A stretch of DNA of 64,000 bases from Notamacropus eugenii (GCF_028372415.1 NC_092879.1:70414412-70478411), one strand, 5' to 3'. Positions 32,201 to 43,400 are shown, counted from the first letter of the stretch. The notes: generated by a model not told the origin, from the letters alone. Numbers and translations: made by a program.

Positions 32201-33318
32201 TGAGCCTCTCTACTTACTCAGTAAGGGCATCGGGCGAGAGCTTGCACCTGGGCCCCCTTTTCAGGAGTCTTTCCTTGGGGTAAGAACACCCCAGTAGAGT
32301 AGAGGGAAGGATTTCAGGGGGACTTTCTTTCATCAAGGAGCATTTCACAAAATGGAAGATGAATTATTGGTGTCTTGGTGACCTGTCGTTTTTTTCTTTC
32401 TTTTTCTCTTCTTTTTTCGTTTTTTCCCCTCCAAGTAGAGTTTACTGTTTACTGGGTCAGGGCACATCCATTCAGGGGTGCAGGCAGCCCCCAGCTGTTA
32501 CAGGGGGCACCCCACAAAGGGCCCCCCCTTATATTGTACACTGACGAGAATTTTTTATTTTTTTTTATGATGACCTTGCAGGGTAGGGGAGATGGATTAG
32601 GATTAGAATTGGAGGGGGGATCACTACTTTTTTAAAGGAAACTTTGAAGAAGGTATGAGCTCGAAAATGTATATTTTACTTAATGGAGAGGCAGACTGAA
32701 GGGGTGGGGGGAAGACGACTCGGCAAACAAGCCTTTCAAATAACTTTTCTCCCTTTAGATTAAGTGACTAACTTGGAAGCTTCTCTTATAATGTAAGGGA
32801 TACTTTTACAAATAAGTTCTCTTGTAGGGAATTTTTTAAAATATAAAATGCTTTTTGGCATTAATTTAAAATCTTGCTTTCCTCTGGACTGCTTAGGATG
32901 GGGGAGGAGGTTGTTTTTAGAAGTTTTATTTATTTGTTTATTCATTTATTTTTCAATGGATGCTAATTTTGTCTTAGCTGTTAATAAGCTATGGAGGAGA
33001 TTTTTGAAGTCAAGTCAGCTTGCCAAGGTGGATGATGCCATAAACACCCACCCGTTTTCTTTAGAAACTTTCGGTCCAGAGTAGGAGCTACGGCTATCAC
33101 AATCCATGCTGGTTGTCAGCAGTACTTTCCAGGTTCCCCATTCTAACCCAACAGTTCCTGTGGCTGACTGCTGGAGTCATCCTATTTTCAGGACTGCTGC
33201 CTGCCTTTGGAATTGTTTTCTTTTTGGCAATAGAAAGAACTGCCTTGCCTTTTTCGGGAGATGTCTGTGTTTCTCCCTCCTCAGCAATGATGCATGTTTT
33301 AAAACTTATCTTTTCCAG
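32201..33318 (+). other. HMGB3 intron 1, downstream part
   Basis: AT-richer than the CpG island, with no interspersed repeat I recognise. Near the end, 33085-33300 is unassigned sequence, followed by the pyrimidine-rich acceptor of exon 2. Confidence 0.7.
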
Positions 33319-33476
33319 AGTTCACCATGGCTAAAGGTGACCCCAAGAAACCGAAGGGCAAGATGTCTGCTTACGCCTTCTTTGTGCAAACTTGCCGGGA
33401 AGAGCATAAGAAAAAGAATCCAGAGGTTCCTGTTAACTTTGCAGAGTTTTCTAAAAAGTGTTCTGAGAGGTGGAAG
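33319..33476 (+). CDS. HMGB3: HMGB3 exon 2, start codon and residues 1-50
   Basis: The acceptor is ttttccag at 33311-33318, followed by eight UTR bases and ATG at 33327. The coding part encodes residues 1-50, the first two thirds of box A, ending RWK at the donor GTACCT (33477). The phase is 0. Cys23 and Cys45, the box A redox pair, are both in this exon. Confidence 0.97.
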
Positions 33477-36400
33477 GTACCTGATTACATTGTTTTCCTT
33501 TAAGACATTTAAAGAAAAAAAATTTTTTTTAAACAGACCTGTTTTCATGGTATTATACTTTAGGTGTAGAAACTTCCTCCCCAGATACAGATAAGTTAAC
33601 TCTTGTGTCATTTTGTGAGGTGCCTGGGCCACTGAGGTTAGTGACTTGACCTGGGGCACTCACTCTGCTTTAGAGGCAGGAATTGAAACAGTCTTCTGAA
33701 CCCTAAGGCTAGGTGCCTTGGCTACGCCTCATCAAGGTTAGCTCTAGCTAGGACTACAGTGTGTTGTTTTAATAAATACTTTTTGCCTGCCTGCTTAGGA
33801 GACTTGAAATTGACAACCAGAGCCTCAGTGTGAAATAGACACCATCTGGAAACTTTGTTTACATGGCCATTGGAATATTTAATCCACTCCCCCAGGTCTG
33901 TAAGAAAGACGTTAGTGTCATATAAAGGAGCACTAAATTTGGAATCACACAATTTGGGTTCCAATATTGCCATTCTATACATAATCTTGGGCAAGTCATT
34001 TCTCTTCCTTCTTCTTTCCCCCTCTATAAAATTGGGACTGTGACTAGAGTGCTTTGAAGGGTCCTTCCAATTCTAAGTCTGTGATTTCAGCCCCTCAGTT
34101 TTGTTTTTTGTTTTTTTTTTTTTTTGAGCTGATATCAGAGACTTCACATTGTAACTTCATCAGTTTTGTTATTCTTTGTATCCCCAGTGATTAGCACAAT
34201 CCTGGCACAGTAGTAAATGCTTAATGAATGCCAGTTGACTAACTGATTAATGGATTACCTTGGAGTGGTTGTCTAGCTTTTGAACCGGTCTCATTTCTTC
34301 TTAGACTATGTCGGGGAAAGAGAAATCCAAGTTTGATGAGATGGCAAAAGCTGACAAGGTACGATATGATAGAGAAATGAAAGACTATGGACCAGCAAAA
34401 GGTGGCAAAAAGAAGAAGGATCCTAATGCACCTAAACGGCCACCGTAAGTTACTTTGGCCTTTCTCCTCTATGGTCACCAGAATTCTTAGGGTGGTTTTT
34501 TTTTTCCTGCTTAAATTCCATTTTATTAATGGATGATAAATGTTCACAGATCATAGCTTTAGAGCTAAAAGGAACTTTAGGGGTCATCTACCTAGTCCAA
34601 CCCCTTCTCTTTCCTCTTACAAAATGAGGAAACTGAGAATCAGTAACTTGCCTGTGCTCACATAGCTAGTGAGTCTCAGAACTTCAACCCAGGTCTTCCT
34701 GATTCCAAATTCAGTGCTGTTTCCATTATACCACACTGTTCACAATGGACTTTTGAAGATCTATTTGTTTTCTCCCTTTTCTTTTCTTATACTTAAAAAA
34801 ATAAAGCCCAATTTCAACTTCAGGGCCTGTAGTGCACTGTCAGAAGCCCAGGTGAGTAGCTTGGTACTGGTTTAATTGGGAGAGCCCTGGATTTGGAAGT
34901 CAGGAGCTGAGGCTGAGATAGCTTCTTGAGAGCAAAACTTTTTTTTGTCTTTCATTCCCCTGCCACATAATAGTCCATCAAACTCTTATTAAATTATTTA
35001 GTGCCTCTGTAAACTTAGGCAAATCATGTCACTCTCTGGTCTTCTTAATTTTTCCATTTGTGAAATGAGGAGATTGGACTGCTGATCTTTCCAGTTCTAT
35101 ATCTGTGATTTACAGAGATGGCTATTACTTACACCAATTCTCTTATAAGTAGATTTTTATTGCTATCTTTTCGCATTGCCTTGCTTTCCCCCTAGGTCTT
35201 CCCCCTCCCAGGGAGCTATTTTTTCATATTGAAACCATGAAATTATATTAAAAAATTAAAGCAAACATTTTTTAAAAAGAAAAATTCAGTAAAGCTGAGG
35301 ACCCCTTCCCTCCAACTCTAACCTCTGCAAAAGAGATAAGGGATATATGTCTTCTCATTTATGAGCCAATTTTAAAGAAAGACTTTCTATGGGATTTTTT
35401 TCTGGGGAACAAACCGGTGGAAAGAACCTTTTGAGAATTCTGGCACAACTTGAGGTGTGGTTTTCATGCATATCTCTTGCTCACCTCAAGACCTTCAGGA
35501 GCCCTGTGAATCAAATCATGGGGGTCCAAGAGCTTTGCAGCCCAGGACATTTTTTTTTTTAATTAAAGCTCAAGTTTTCACGAATACTCATCTAAACACT
35601 AAACATGCTGACTTTTTCTCCAAGGTCTGGCTTCTTCCTGTTCTGTTCAGAATTTCGTCCCAAGATCAAGTCTACAAACCCTGGCATATCCATTGGGGAT
35701 GTGGCAAAGAAGCTTGGCGAAATGTGGAACAATCTGAGTGACAATGAGAAGCAACCTTATAATAATAAGGCAGCCAAACTGAAGGAGAAATACGAGAAGG
35801 TAAGAAGCTACACATGCGGGCCCAGGGAAAGCTTGGGCTACTCGGGCGTGGAGAAGGGCTGGCCTTGGAGTCAGGAACACCTGGGTTCAAGTCCTGCCTG
35901 ACACATTCTAGCTAGGTGACTCTGAATTGGTCACTTGACCTCAGTGTTCCGTACCCCGCCCCCAGGCAACTCTCAGAGACTAGGACCTACAGGTAAGTTG
36001 TCAGTCTTCATGGGTGGAGGAGGTGCCCTGCACCTGTGAGATCACAGGTCAGAGCCAAAAGAAAGAAAAAAAATTCTGCCAAGAAACTTCGAATGGAAGC
36101 TGCTTCAGTATGTGAGAAGAGGTACCTTGCCATAGGTCTGACCTGGACAGTGCCAGAGTTTTCACTGCTTAGCGTGCAATCAGGCTTTTGTGTGTTTCTG
36201 AGCGAATAGTTGAGGGCTGATCCTATGATCTTCTTTCTTTCTTTTTAAATTAAAAAAAAAAAAAGCTACCACCTAAATGTTTCACTTTAAAAAAAAAAAT
36301 CACTGCCACTTCTCTGTTCCCTTCTCCAAATCTCATAGAACCTCCAAAACATTGGGCAAGTCTGATAATGTATGCTGTATCCTCTATCTCTCTGCTGATA

Positions 36401-37901
36401 GGAAGGAAGAAGTCTTATGATACAATTTGGGACAAAATTGTTATTTTCTTGGTCTACCTTAGTAGCTTGGTGTAGTGGGTAGGGCACTGGACTGGGAGTT
36501 GGGAGAATGGAATCAAATCCAACCTTAGACACTTACTGGCTGTGTGACCCTGGGCAAGTCAATTAACCTCTCTGTGCCTCGGCTTCCTCATCTGTAAAAT
36601 GAGGGGTGTTGGATTGTGGACCTTTAAGGTTCCTTCAACTCTTAAGTATATAATCTTGTCTCTTGCCTTCCATCAAATAGTTCACTGAAGCCACAGTCAC
36701 TACTGAGTCACAGTCGTAAGATCCTTAGTGGAAATGTGCATTTAGATTTTGTGGGATTCCTTCCTCCTTCCTTTACCCCTCCCCTTTTTTGTAAATGCTG
36801 GATAGCCAGGGATTTACTAGGTACATGAGCTGTTCACACACCTGGTGAGCGGCTTTGGTTTGCCTTATTCTGCAAAAGAGATCAAGTATCTTTTAATATT
36901 TGTAAGCTCCCTACAATTAGATTAGAAATCTGGGAAAATAGAAAAAATTGACAGGCTAAACTAAAATCATAGCTACAGACAGTGCCATGAACAGGCAGAG
37001 AGAGAGTGTGAAGAGTGAGTGATCAAAGCAAGTACGGGGAGGGTGGAGGTGCTTATTATTCCCAGAGATTGGCCACAGCAACTCACAGAGACTTTTCCCT
37101 AAAAGGGGGAAAAGGGAGGGAGTGTGCCCAACTTACTCTGCCCACCATGAAATCCTAGCTCCTTTTGAAATATTGAGAAGTCATCTGTAATATCCTTATA
37201 AAATTGTTGCTATTTTTTATCTTTAATATTATCTTCATCTCCAATGAGAGACAGTATGGTGTAGTAGTAGATAGCATAAAGCAAGGAAGACCTGGGTTCA
37301 AGTTCTGTCTCTGACACATGGTTGTGTGTGACCCTGGGCTAGTCTGTGTCCCAGGCAACTCTCTTTAAGATGAAAAACTGAAAAGGAGGCACCAACCTGC
37401 TTTGGTAGAGGAAGCCCCCTCACCTGGGAGTTCTTTATACCAGTGAAGGTATAGGTACAGTTTCTATTCCTATCCTCCATTCCCAGAGAGACATCCATTT
37501 TTACCAAAGAATAAGAAATGGGGGATTGGGGGGAGGGGAAAGGCAAACTCTACCCATCAAGTATGTGCAATGTTTTACACTTAGTCTTTTTCTCCATACC
37601 CCCCTCTCCCCCTCCAAAGAAGCAAAGGAGGTATCTTTCTTTAACAAGCAAATCACTTTATTGTAGTGTTTGCCTTTTTCTTTTTACTACAAGGCTATTG
37701 GGCACAACTGTCATTTTTCTCCTACTCTGATTGTTTATAGCCCAAGGGGTCTGGTGTAGTGGAATGAGGCATGAGACTTGGCTCTGTCTCCATTGTGGTA
37801 TAACCTTGGGCATACCCCATAGCTCCTGTGAGCATGTGAGTTTGGGGCTGGGGTTTCATCTGACTCACTGACCTCTAAGGTCCAGGCCAGCTCAGAAGCT
37901 C

Positions 37902-37941
<40 letters not shown>

Positions 37942-38149
37942 GATGAAAGTAAGACCACTGGTGGTGAGCTTGTCAATTTCAATGGCGCCCCCTCTCTGCT
38001 CCTTCTAGGATGTCGCAGATTATAAGTCGAAAGGGAAGTTCGATGGGGCAAAGGGGGCGGCTAAAGCTGCCCGGAAAAAGGTAGAGGAGGAAGACGAGGA
38101 GGACGAGGAAGACGAGGAGGAGGAGGAGGATGAAGAAGATGACGAATGA
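33327..38149 (+). CDS. HMGB3: HMGB3, high mobility group box 3 (201 aa, four coding exons)
   Basis: Coding segments are 33327-33476, 34305-34444, 35625-35799 and 38009-38149; joined they give 606 nt, 201 residues plus TGA. The protein starts [19 protein letters not shown] and matches remembered human HMGB3 (200 aa) almost throughout. HMG box A is about residues 9-79 and box B about 93-161. A basic linker ([15 protein letters not shown]) joins them, and an acidic Glu/Asp tail covers about 175-201. The redox cysteines of the family are at 23, 45 and 104. Family knowledge: it binds and bends DNA without strong sequence preference, acts in chromatin in the nucleus, and is linked to haematopoietic progenitors and proliferating cells. 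All introns are GT-AG, phases join cleanly, and the start sits in a good Kozak context (caccATGg), so this is the parental gene rather than a retrocopy. Box B has NN where human has Ile-Thr (PYNNK). Confidence 0.97.
33945..34095 (+). repeat. MIR/CORE-SINE in HMGB3 intron 2
   Basis: Shows the MIR core order: tRNA-like start lost, then cttgggcaagtcatttctct, then ctctataaaattgggac and a tail ending ccttccaattctaagtctgtg. Inserted in the sense orientation, away from both splice sites. Confidence 0.7.
34305..34444 (+). CDS. HMGB3: HMGB3 exon 3, rest of box A and linker
   Basis: The acceptor is cttcttag ending at 34304. The exon encodes [15 protein letters not shown] onward through the Lys-rich linker and APKRP, ending after two bases of codon 97 at the donor GTAAGT. 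Its 140 nt give phase 2, which the first base of exon 4 completes (Pro97). Confidence 0.96.
34555..34740 (-). repeat. MIR/CORE-SINE in HMGB3 intron 3, antisense
   Basis: The reverse of the MIR core is visible: acaaaatgaggaaactgaga, then ctcacatagctagtgagt and the head ccaggtcttcctgattcc. Confidence 0.7.
34880..35112 (+). repeat. MIR-like SINE in HMGB3 intron 3, split
   Basis: The head (gagccctggatttggaagtc) and the core (taggcaaatcatgtcactct, gtgaaatgaggagattggac) are separated by about 90 bases resembling an L2 3' end (gcaaaactttttttt to actcttattaaa), so one element may sit inside the other. Confidence 0.5.
35625..35799 (+). CDS. HMGB3: HMGB3 exon 4, box B
   Basis: The acceptor is tttctccaag ending at 35624. 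The exon encodes residues 98-155, starting [15 protein letters not shown] and ending KLKEKYEK at the donor GTAAGA. This is nearly all of box B, including Cys104. The motif [14 protein letters not shown] differs from the human NNLNDSEKQPYITK (recalled) at four positions; the Ile-Thr to Asn-Asn pair is the least conservative. Confidence 0.97.
35845..35955 (+). repeat. CORE-SINE fragment just after exon 4
   Basis: gtggagaagggctggccttggagtcagg, then ctgggttcaagtcctgcctg and gtgactctgaattggtcact. The insertion starts about 45 bases after the exon 4 donor and leaves the splice site intact. Confidence 0.65.
36463..36650 (+). repeat. tRNA-headed CORE-SINE in HMGB3 intron 4
   Basis: Nearly complete: gcttggtgtagtgggtaggg head, ctggctgtgtgaccctgggc core, cctcatctgtaaaatgaggg, and the tail to about 36645. 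One of the better-preserved SINEs in the window. Confidence 0.8.
37245..37385 (+). repeat. SINE fragment in HMGB3 intron 4
   Basis: gagagacagtatggtgtagtag head, cctgggttcaagttctgtct and gtgtgaccctgggctagtct. The 3' half is missing. Confidence 0.65.
37745..37895 (+). repeat. MIR fragment in HMGB3 intron 4
   Basis: gtctggtgtagtggaatgagg, then taaccttgggcataccccat and ctcactgacctctaaggtcc match MIR order with many substitutions. Confidence 0.55.
37908..37938 (+). repeat. (AC)n microsatellite, intron 4
   Basis: About 15 uninterrupted CA units, 70 bases upstream of the exon 5 acceptor. Confidence 0.95.
38009..38149 (+). CDS. HMGB3: HMGB3 exon 5, end of box B and acidic tail
   Basis: The acceptor is ccttctag ending at 38008. 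The exon encodes [20 protein letters not shown], then ARKKVEE and an acidic tail of mixed Glu and Asp ending DEEDDE, stop TGA at 38147-38149. The tail has nine Asp residues among the Glu, more than I recall for human HMGB3. The tail's GAG/GAA/GAC repeat is a low-complexity coding tract, so its length may vary between individuals. Confidence 0.96.
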   Translation, partial: DVADYKSKGKFDGAKGAAKAARKKVEEEDEEDEEDEEEEEDEEDDE

Positions 38150-38365
38150 AACTGTACCATATTCTGTCTCCATGTGAATACCATAGAGTAGGGGAAACAC
38201 CTTTAAATGAAACACCTCTCCTTTGTGATGGTGTCGATTGCCCTCATTAGGCTTAATTGGCTTCTGATCACATAGCTTCTCAAAAGTGCTTCTAGATAGA
38301 CATTGTAACTGTTTTACATGAAGTGGCCATGGGTATCTCGGAGCACCCAGAAACTGTATCAAAGT

Positions 38366-38743
38366 TGTACATAATTCCAAACATTTTTAAAAATGAAAAG
38401 GCGTTCTCGTGTTCTCCTCACTCTGTGCACTTTTGTTGTTGGTGTAAAACAAAAGCATTTACAAATGTTTTCAGGCATTTTTTTTAATTTGTAAGGTGGT
38501 GTTTAACTATATGGTTATTGGCTAGAAAATTCTGGGTTATAAACTGTACATATCTATAGTTTGTAAAAACAAACAAAAAACCCCACACCCCTAGACAGAT
38601 TTTTGGGGTAGAGGCTTGGAGGGGGCATGAGGCTTGTCTGCCTTTTCTAGGGGGCTGCAACCCAAAGCCTACACTGTGAGGGTAGATTGAAGATACACTG
38701 CAGTGGGTGTCCATTTAGCTTAAAAGTTGTCTTTCTGTATATA
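38366..38743 (+). promoter_or_regulatory. three Pumilio-type motifs in the proximal 3' UTR
   Basis: TGTACATA at 38366-38373 and 38545-38552, and TGTATATA at 38736-38743. All three fit the Pumilio recognition consensus TGTAHATA. They fall within 380 bases and upstream of the first polyadenylation signal, so every isoform would carry them. Binding is inferred from the motif only. Confidence 0.5.
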
Positions 38744-39020
38744 TAGTGAAATAGCACCCAGCTCCCATTCTTAGGTGTCACAAGGGGGGGTGGGGGTCAG
38801 CTGGCATGAGAAAAGTATCTGGATTTTCAGTTTTCTTTTTAGTTGAAGTGCAGTAGTTTTAAATTGAAACTGTAGAGTTTTGCCTTGTATCAGTCAAACA
38901 GAAAGCCAGGGCAGTGATGCAAGGGAAAAAAAACACAAAAAGTCTGTTCTTTAAACACAATTTGAAACTTTTGGGGTTTTTTTTTGTATGTTTAGAATGC
39001 TGAAATGTCTTTTGAAGTAA

Positions 39021-39026
39021 AATAAA
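39021..39026 (+). promoter_or_regulatory. proximal polyadenylation signal of HMGB3
   Basis: AATAAA in aaaataaacag, about 870 bases after the stop codon, followed by a T-rich stretch. It would end a short 3' UTR isoform near 39,045. Confidence 0.6.
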
Positions 39027-39867
39027 CAGTATTACACTTTTAACAACTGTTCTTGACACCATTCAAGATTTTTGGGTTTCAAGCAGACTTAACAGCCCAA
39101 AACAAAACAGTACTTTGGAAGACCCATATCCCCATGAGTCTGGTAGCCATAGATCAGATATTTCCTAGTTGTCTCATCCCCCACCCTCACTTCTGTTTAA
39201 AAAAATAAAATCAAACCTGAGCATTGATGGAGTTCAAGGGAATGTCTGCTTTAAGCTACTCTGTCATTTAGGTTGTTGTTACATGAGTAGCGTTAAGATG
39301 GTATTTGAGTCTGCTTACTTGGATGGGGGATAGATGAATGAAAAAGTGATCATCATTTCTGGTCTTTCCTGCCTGTAAGTTAAAGCTTTCAGAAATACCG
39401 AAAGGCAGGTGGTGAAGTTTTAGTCTAATTCTACTGAACAGGTTTTGACTTTTTTCCCCCCTTCTCTGGTTGAGTATGCATTTTCTACGTGTACTAAACT
39501 GTGCCTTTTTAAAAAAAAAACAAACAAACCTTTTTTAGTACTGCTTCAAATTTGCTTTGGGTGTTCCTTCCCACCTCCCCTTAGTTTTGGTCTATTACTT
39601 GAGTTCTTGTTCAGAGAAACACTAGAAAGTTCTCAGTTCTGCCAAGTCATAGAGGAGGGATGGCATAGCTGAACACTGGCTTCTTCTCAAGCCTCCTGGG
39701 TCAGCTACCACTTCTAGAAAGGGCAATTATGGCCACTAAGTGGGAGTTGTGGCATGACACCCTCCCCCCCATAGGTGGGGGTATTTGAGGGAGACCTTGT
39801 ATCATACTTGTCTCTCAACTGCAATGTCTAACCCTTCCCTCCTTTAAGTCATTAAAAATATGTAGAA

Positions 39868-39873
39868 AATAAA
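39868..39873 (+). promoter_or_regulatory. possible intermediate polyadenylation signal
   Basis: AATAAA followed by a GT-rich stretch (gttgattttggggtt), the usual downstream element. It lies between the proximal and distal candidates. Confidence 0.4.
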
Positions 39874-41603
39874 AGTTGATTTTGGGGTTAACGTTAGCAT
39901 GCAGGGATGGCCCATGTGTACTGAAGCGTTTTGAGAATGGTGATGGACAATGTCAGTGTCTGGAAAGAGGTGGAATTCTTGTGGTTTAGGGCACTATAAT
40001 CCAGCAGATTAAGTTAAAATTGGTAGCATTCATCCAATGTGTCCTATTTGTACGGAGGGAACCTTTCTCACAGGAGAGTCTTTTAAACAAAATTGTTAAG
40101 CTTTCAGGGTTGTAATCAGGGGGTCACTTTTCAGTAAAACAGTGTAAATCAGGGCATAGAGGTGTGGCCTGTTTTCTGTGGTCCTGTTCTTCCCCTTCCC
40201 CCAGGTCCTTTATTCCAAAATTGGTCAAATGGTCCTTTGTTGATGATTTTTCTTTGTGCTGGGGCAGTGTTTCCTTATATCCTCAATTCTGGTAAAGGCT
40301 TAGGGTTGTTTTGTCTTGTGGACATGAGCCATTCTGACCAGTGCGGTCACCTGTGGAGCCTTTTCCACAGTTAAGAAAAAACAGTCTGTGTTAAAATTCA
40401 AACCTAGGGCCATTAAGGGGTTTGGGTGCTGAGTACATAGTTAGAGGCATAGTCTTCAGTCCTCCTTTTTCTCTTTGCAACTCCTCCCTCATTTTTTTCT
40501 TCTCACAGATATTGAGCTCCAGGGGGTGGCATCTAGGGCTAAAGAAGCTGCTAGTCCCTTGTTCCCCCATGTACCACAATTCCATTTCCATGCCTGACTT
40601 AAACTCATCCCAAGGTGCAAGTCTTAGGAATAAACAAAGCCAAGGGTATAATATCTACAGGCAGTCTTTTGGAAGTGGGAAATGGGGCCTGGGCCAGCTT
40701 GGCACAAGGTGTCCTTTCCTGGTGGGCGTTTCGACATGTCTAGTTTCACATCTAAGCAGTGGCTGGTTTGAAGGCTAGCCAAGGCCTCTGCCTTGCCCAG
40801 TGATTTGTGCTTCAGTCTTGTTTACTGAGTATTTGCCTAGACATGGTGTTGGTACGCAAGTTGCCCATGTGCCCATCGGGGCTGCAGAGGGGGTTGGACT
40901 AGGTGACCTGGCCCTTCCAGCTCTGAATCCTTTGATCCTGTTTTGACTGTTCCCCTTGTCCTTGAGTTGTCATTTTAGGCTGCAAACTATCAGCCTCTTG
41001 GGTAGAATGGTGGCATGCAAGTAAAGTACATCTGAATGTATCTGTTCCCACCCTAGAATTTGGGAAACTGTGAACTGTGAACCACTGTGAACTGGTATTT
41101 TAGGAAGCATGTTGTGGGGTTCTAAAGACTAACAGGCATAAACTTCCACGAGAAGGCAAAACCTAACCAGTGACTGTTGGGAGTGGGGCTTGCTAATTAG
41201 ATTTCTTCAAAACTGAAGCTAGTCTAGGCATTAAGGAAAAATATTTGCTTATCAGAGGAACATTCTTATATTGCCAGACCTCATTAGGCTTGGGGCTGTT
41301 TTGTGATGCCTTGATTGGGGATGGAGCTAGGTCTGATTATTTTTCGTAATGCCAACCTGTCCATACATACTTTTGATACTTAAGTCTCTAATACTCATTT
41401 CCTGTTTTGCTTGTCTCACCTTCCCTCCCTTTCTCCTTTTACTTTTCCCTCAGTGAGGTCTGATCTTTTGGGGGAAACAAACACACTCAAAAAACCCTGG
41501 GCTTAATGTAGCAACTGTTGTCAAAGTGTCTCTTCCCATGTTTATGTTCTTGTCAAAAAGTGTATCTATCTAGGGACCTTTTTTGGATGCATCCATTTTC
41601 TGT

Positions 41604-41609
41604 AATAAA
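41604..41609 (+). promoter_or_regulatory. probable distal polyadenylation signal of HMGB3
   Basis: AATAAA in tgtaataaagttt, followed within 40 bases by T-rich and then GTG-rich sequence. It sits at the downstream edge of the repeat-poor block, which is why I take it as the end of the long isoform. Confidence 0.5.
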
Positions 41610-41649
41610 GTTTACTAATCGGTCTTCCCAAAAAGAAATCTGTTGAAGT

Positions 41650-42184
41650 GAGTGTGCTGTGGGGAACCTGGTGGTGGATTGACAGCCTGGATTTTAGTTA
41701 CTGACTTACCAAGATTCTGGAATTGGGGGAGAGGGTAATCATATTTAAGATTTTTGAAAAATTTGTGACTCATCATGACGAAATGGAAGATGGTGCAGTT
41801 GAGCAGACACAACCGATAAAGCCAACAGATTTTGAAAATGATGAGGGTGCTATCACATGGCCAACTGGAAAGTGAAGAGTGCAGGACCCTTTCCTGTTTT
41901 AAGAGGGTATCTATGTGTGTGTCCCCAGACTTGCTTTCCTGATGCACTTACATCACTGAAAGCCAGGCCTTAGGATTCTTCTTCAATGTCCACGCCCCTT
42001 CAAAAAGACAGGTGAACTCTCGGGCCTTGGCATTAGATTAGAACTGGGTCTTGGGCAAGAGGGCTGGGTGGGTATGTTCTCTGTCCCAATGGGAAAACTT
42101 TAAAGGGGAAAGCATTCCAAATGCTAAAGTAGATCTGTGCCGGTAAAGCCATTTAGGGCCAGAGTTGCTTGGGGGCATTCAGAC
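41650..42184. other. unassigned sequence after HMGB3
   Basis: No gene or repeat recognised. Confidence 0.45.
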
Positions 42185-42290
42185 TGACTGATTTACTTCT
42201 ATTTGCATAGCAGGATTTGAACCTAGGCCTCTTTGAACTCAAACCCCAAGGCAGCTCTTTTCCACTAACCCATGCTTCCTCTCTCAAATT
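42185..42290 (-). repeat. SINE head fragment (minus strand)
   Basis: gcaggatttgaacctaggcc and ctcttttccactaacccatg match the reversed tRNA-like head. Confidence 0.6.
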
Positions 42291-42569
42291 AGACTTAAAA
42301 CGGACTTTTAAAAAGCAAGCTGAATATACCAGAAGGCTGGAATTCCATGGGGGCTTCCAGCTTGTCTAAGTTCAACCACCTTTTTGTATAGCGCAAAGGA
42401 GATTCAGGAAGGGGATGAGACCTACAGAGCTGGGCAGAAGAGTCAGAATGTAGGAGTGAGGATAGGAATGGAATGGAATGGGGTCCCTCCACCTACCCAT
42501 TCCTCCTGGTTGAGACAGGCAGGGTAACAATTCCCAACTCTGGGCCTCAAGTTTGTTACATGGCTGCTT
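42291..42569. other. unassigned sequence
   Basis: No gene or repeat recognised. Confidence 0.4.
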
Positions 42570-42705
42570 AAAAAAAAATGGCTTGGCATCTGTCTCAGGG
42601 AGTGAGTGGGGAGGGAGGGAGGAAAGGAGGGGGAAAAAAATCTAATATATGGCATTGTCAAACACTGAAAACAAATAATTTAATTTAAAAAAAACCCCAA
42701 AAAGG
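42570..42705 (+). repeat. L1 3' tail fragment
   Basis: gggagggagggaggaaagga, then aaatctaatatatggcattg and cactgaaaacaaataattta match the end of the L1 at 6880-7660. Confidence 0.7.
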
Positions 42706-43255
42706 TGGGACTAGCACTGAATCTGGGAGCAAGCCAGAAGGTAGAGGTGAGGAGGAATTGCTTTCCAGATATGGGGGTTAGGAAGTAAAAAGGCAAAGAG
42801 TTGAAGGCAGAGTGTAATGTCTGAGTATAGTAAGAAAACCAGTGTCACTAGGTTGAAGACTGAATTCAGAATAAACTATAAGAACACCAAAAAAAAAAAA
42901 AAAGGCTTGGAAACATATCTGAGAGGAAGCTCTATGGCTCAGTGACCAATGGAAGGTCATACTCAAAAGATCCTAGGGGAAGGATGGGGAAGGAGACCTG
43001 TACAGGTACTCATCTAACTCTGAACTCCTTCAAACCCTGGCAAATGAAGAGGTAAATAAAGAATAGGACCATAGATATAGAGCTGGAAAGAATTTCAGAA
43101 ATCATTAGGAAAAGGAGGTACATGTGGTAGCAGAGGCAGGGAGGGTGAGAGAGCAAAGGAAAGCCAAGCTGGTCTTCAGTATCTAGTCTTCTTGGACTTT
43201 GGGCTAAAACTGTTGTTACCTCTTATCAATATCCTTTGAAATACAAACTGAAGAA
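42706..43255. other. unassigned sequence
   Basis: No gene. 42888-42903 is a 16-base A run. 43070-43130 looks like the start of a reversed MIR (ccatagatatagagctggaa). Confidence 0.4.
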
Positions 43256-43259
43256 GTCA

Positions 43260-43400
43260 TTCCAAATTCTTATCTCCATTTTACAGTTGAGGAAACTGGC
43301 AAGCAGAGGTTAAATGACTCCTCCTGTCTCACTGCTAGCTATCTGTGGTCAAATTTGAACTCAGGTCTTTCCTGACTCCAGGTCACCTAGCAGGCATGAG
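43260..43400 (-). repeat. MIR (minus strand)
   Basis: ccattttacagttgaggaaa, gcagaggttaaatgactcct and ttgaactcaggtctttcctg. Confidence 0.7.

Larger units (their letters stand above)
38150..41630 (+). other. HMGB3: HMGB3 3' UTR (proximal and probable extended form)
   Basis: The stop codon is followed by about 3.5 kb that is nearly free of interspersed repeats, unlike DNA on either side; the only relic I see is a short MIR-like end near 40885-40940. AATAAA occurs at 39021, 39868 and 41604. The first would give a 3' UTR of about 0.9 kb and the last about 3.5 kb. Absence of repeats over this length suggests constraint, so I favour alternative polyadenylation with a long isoform; the distal end is inferred. 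Confidence 0.65.

Noticed and set aside
33319-38149. Possibility that the HMGB3 match is a processed pseudogene
   Set aside because: Four coding exons with GT-AG introns, an open frame to the stop codon and a CpG-island promoter show the parental gene.
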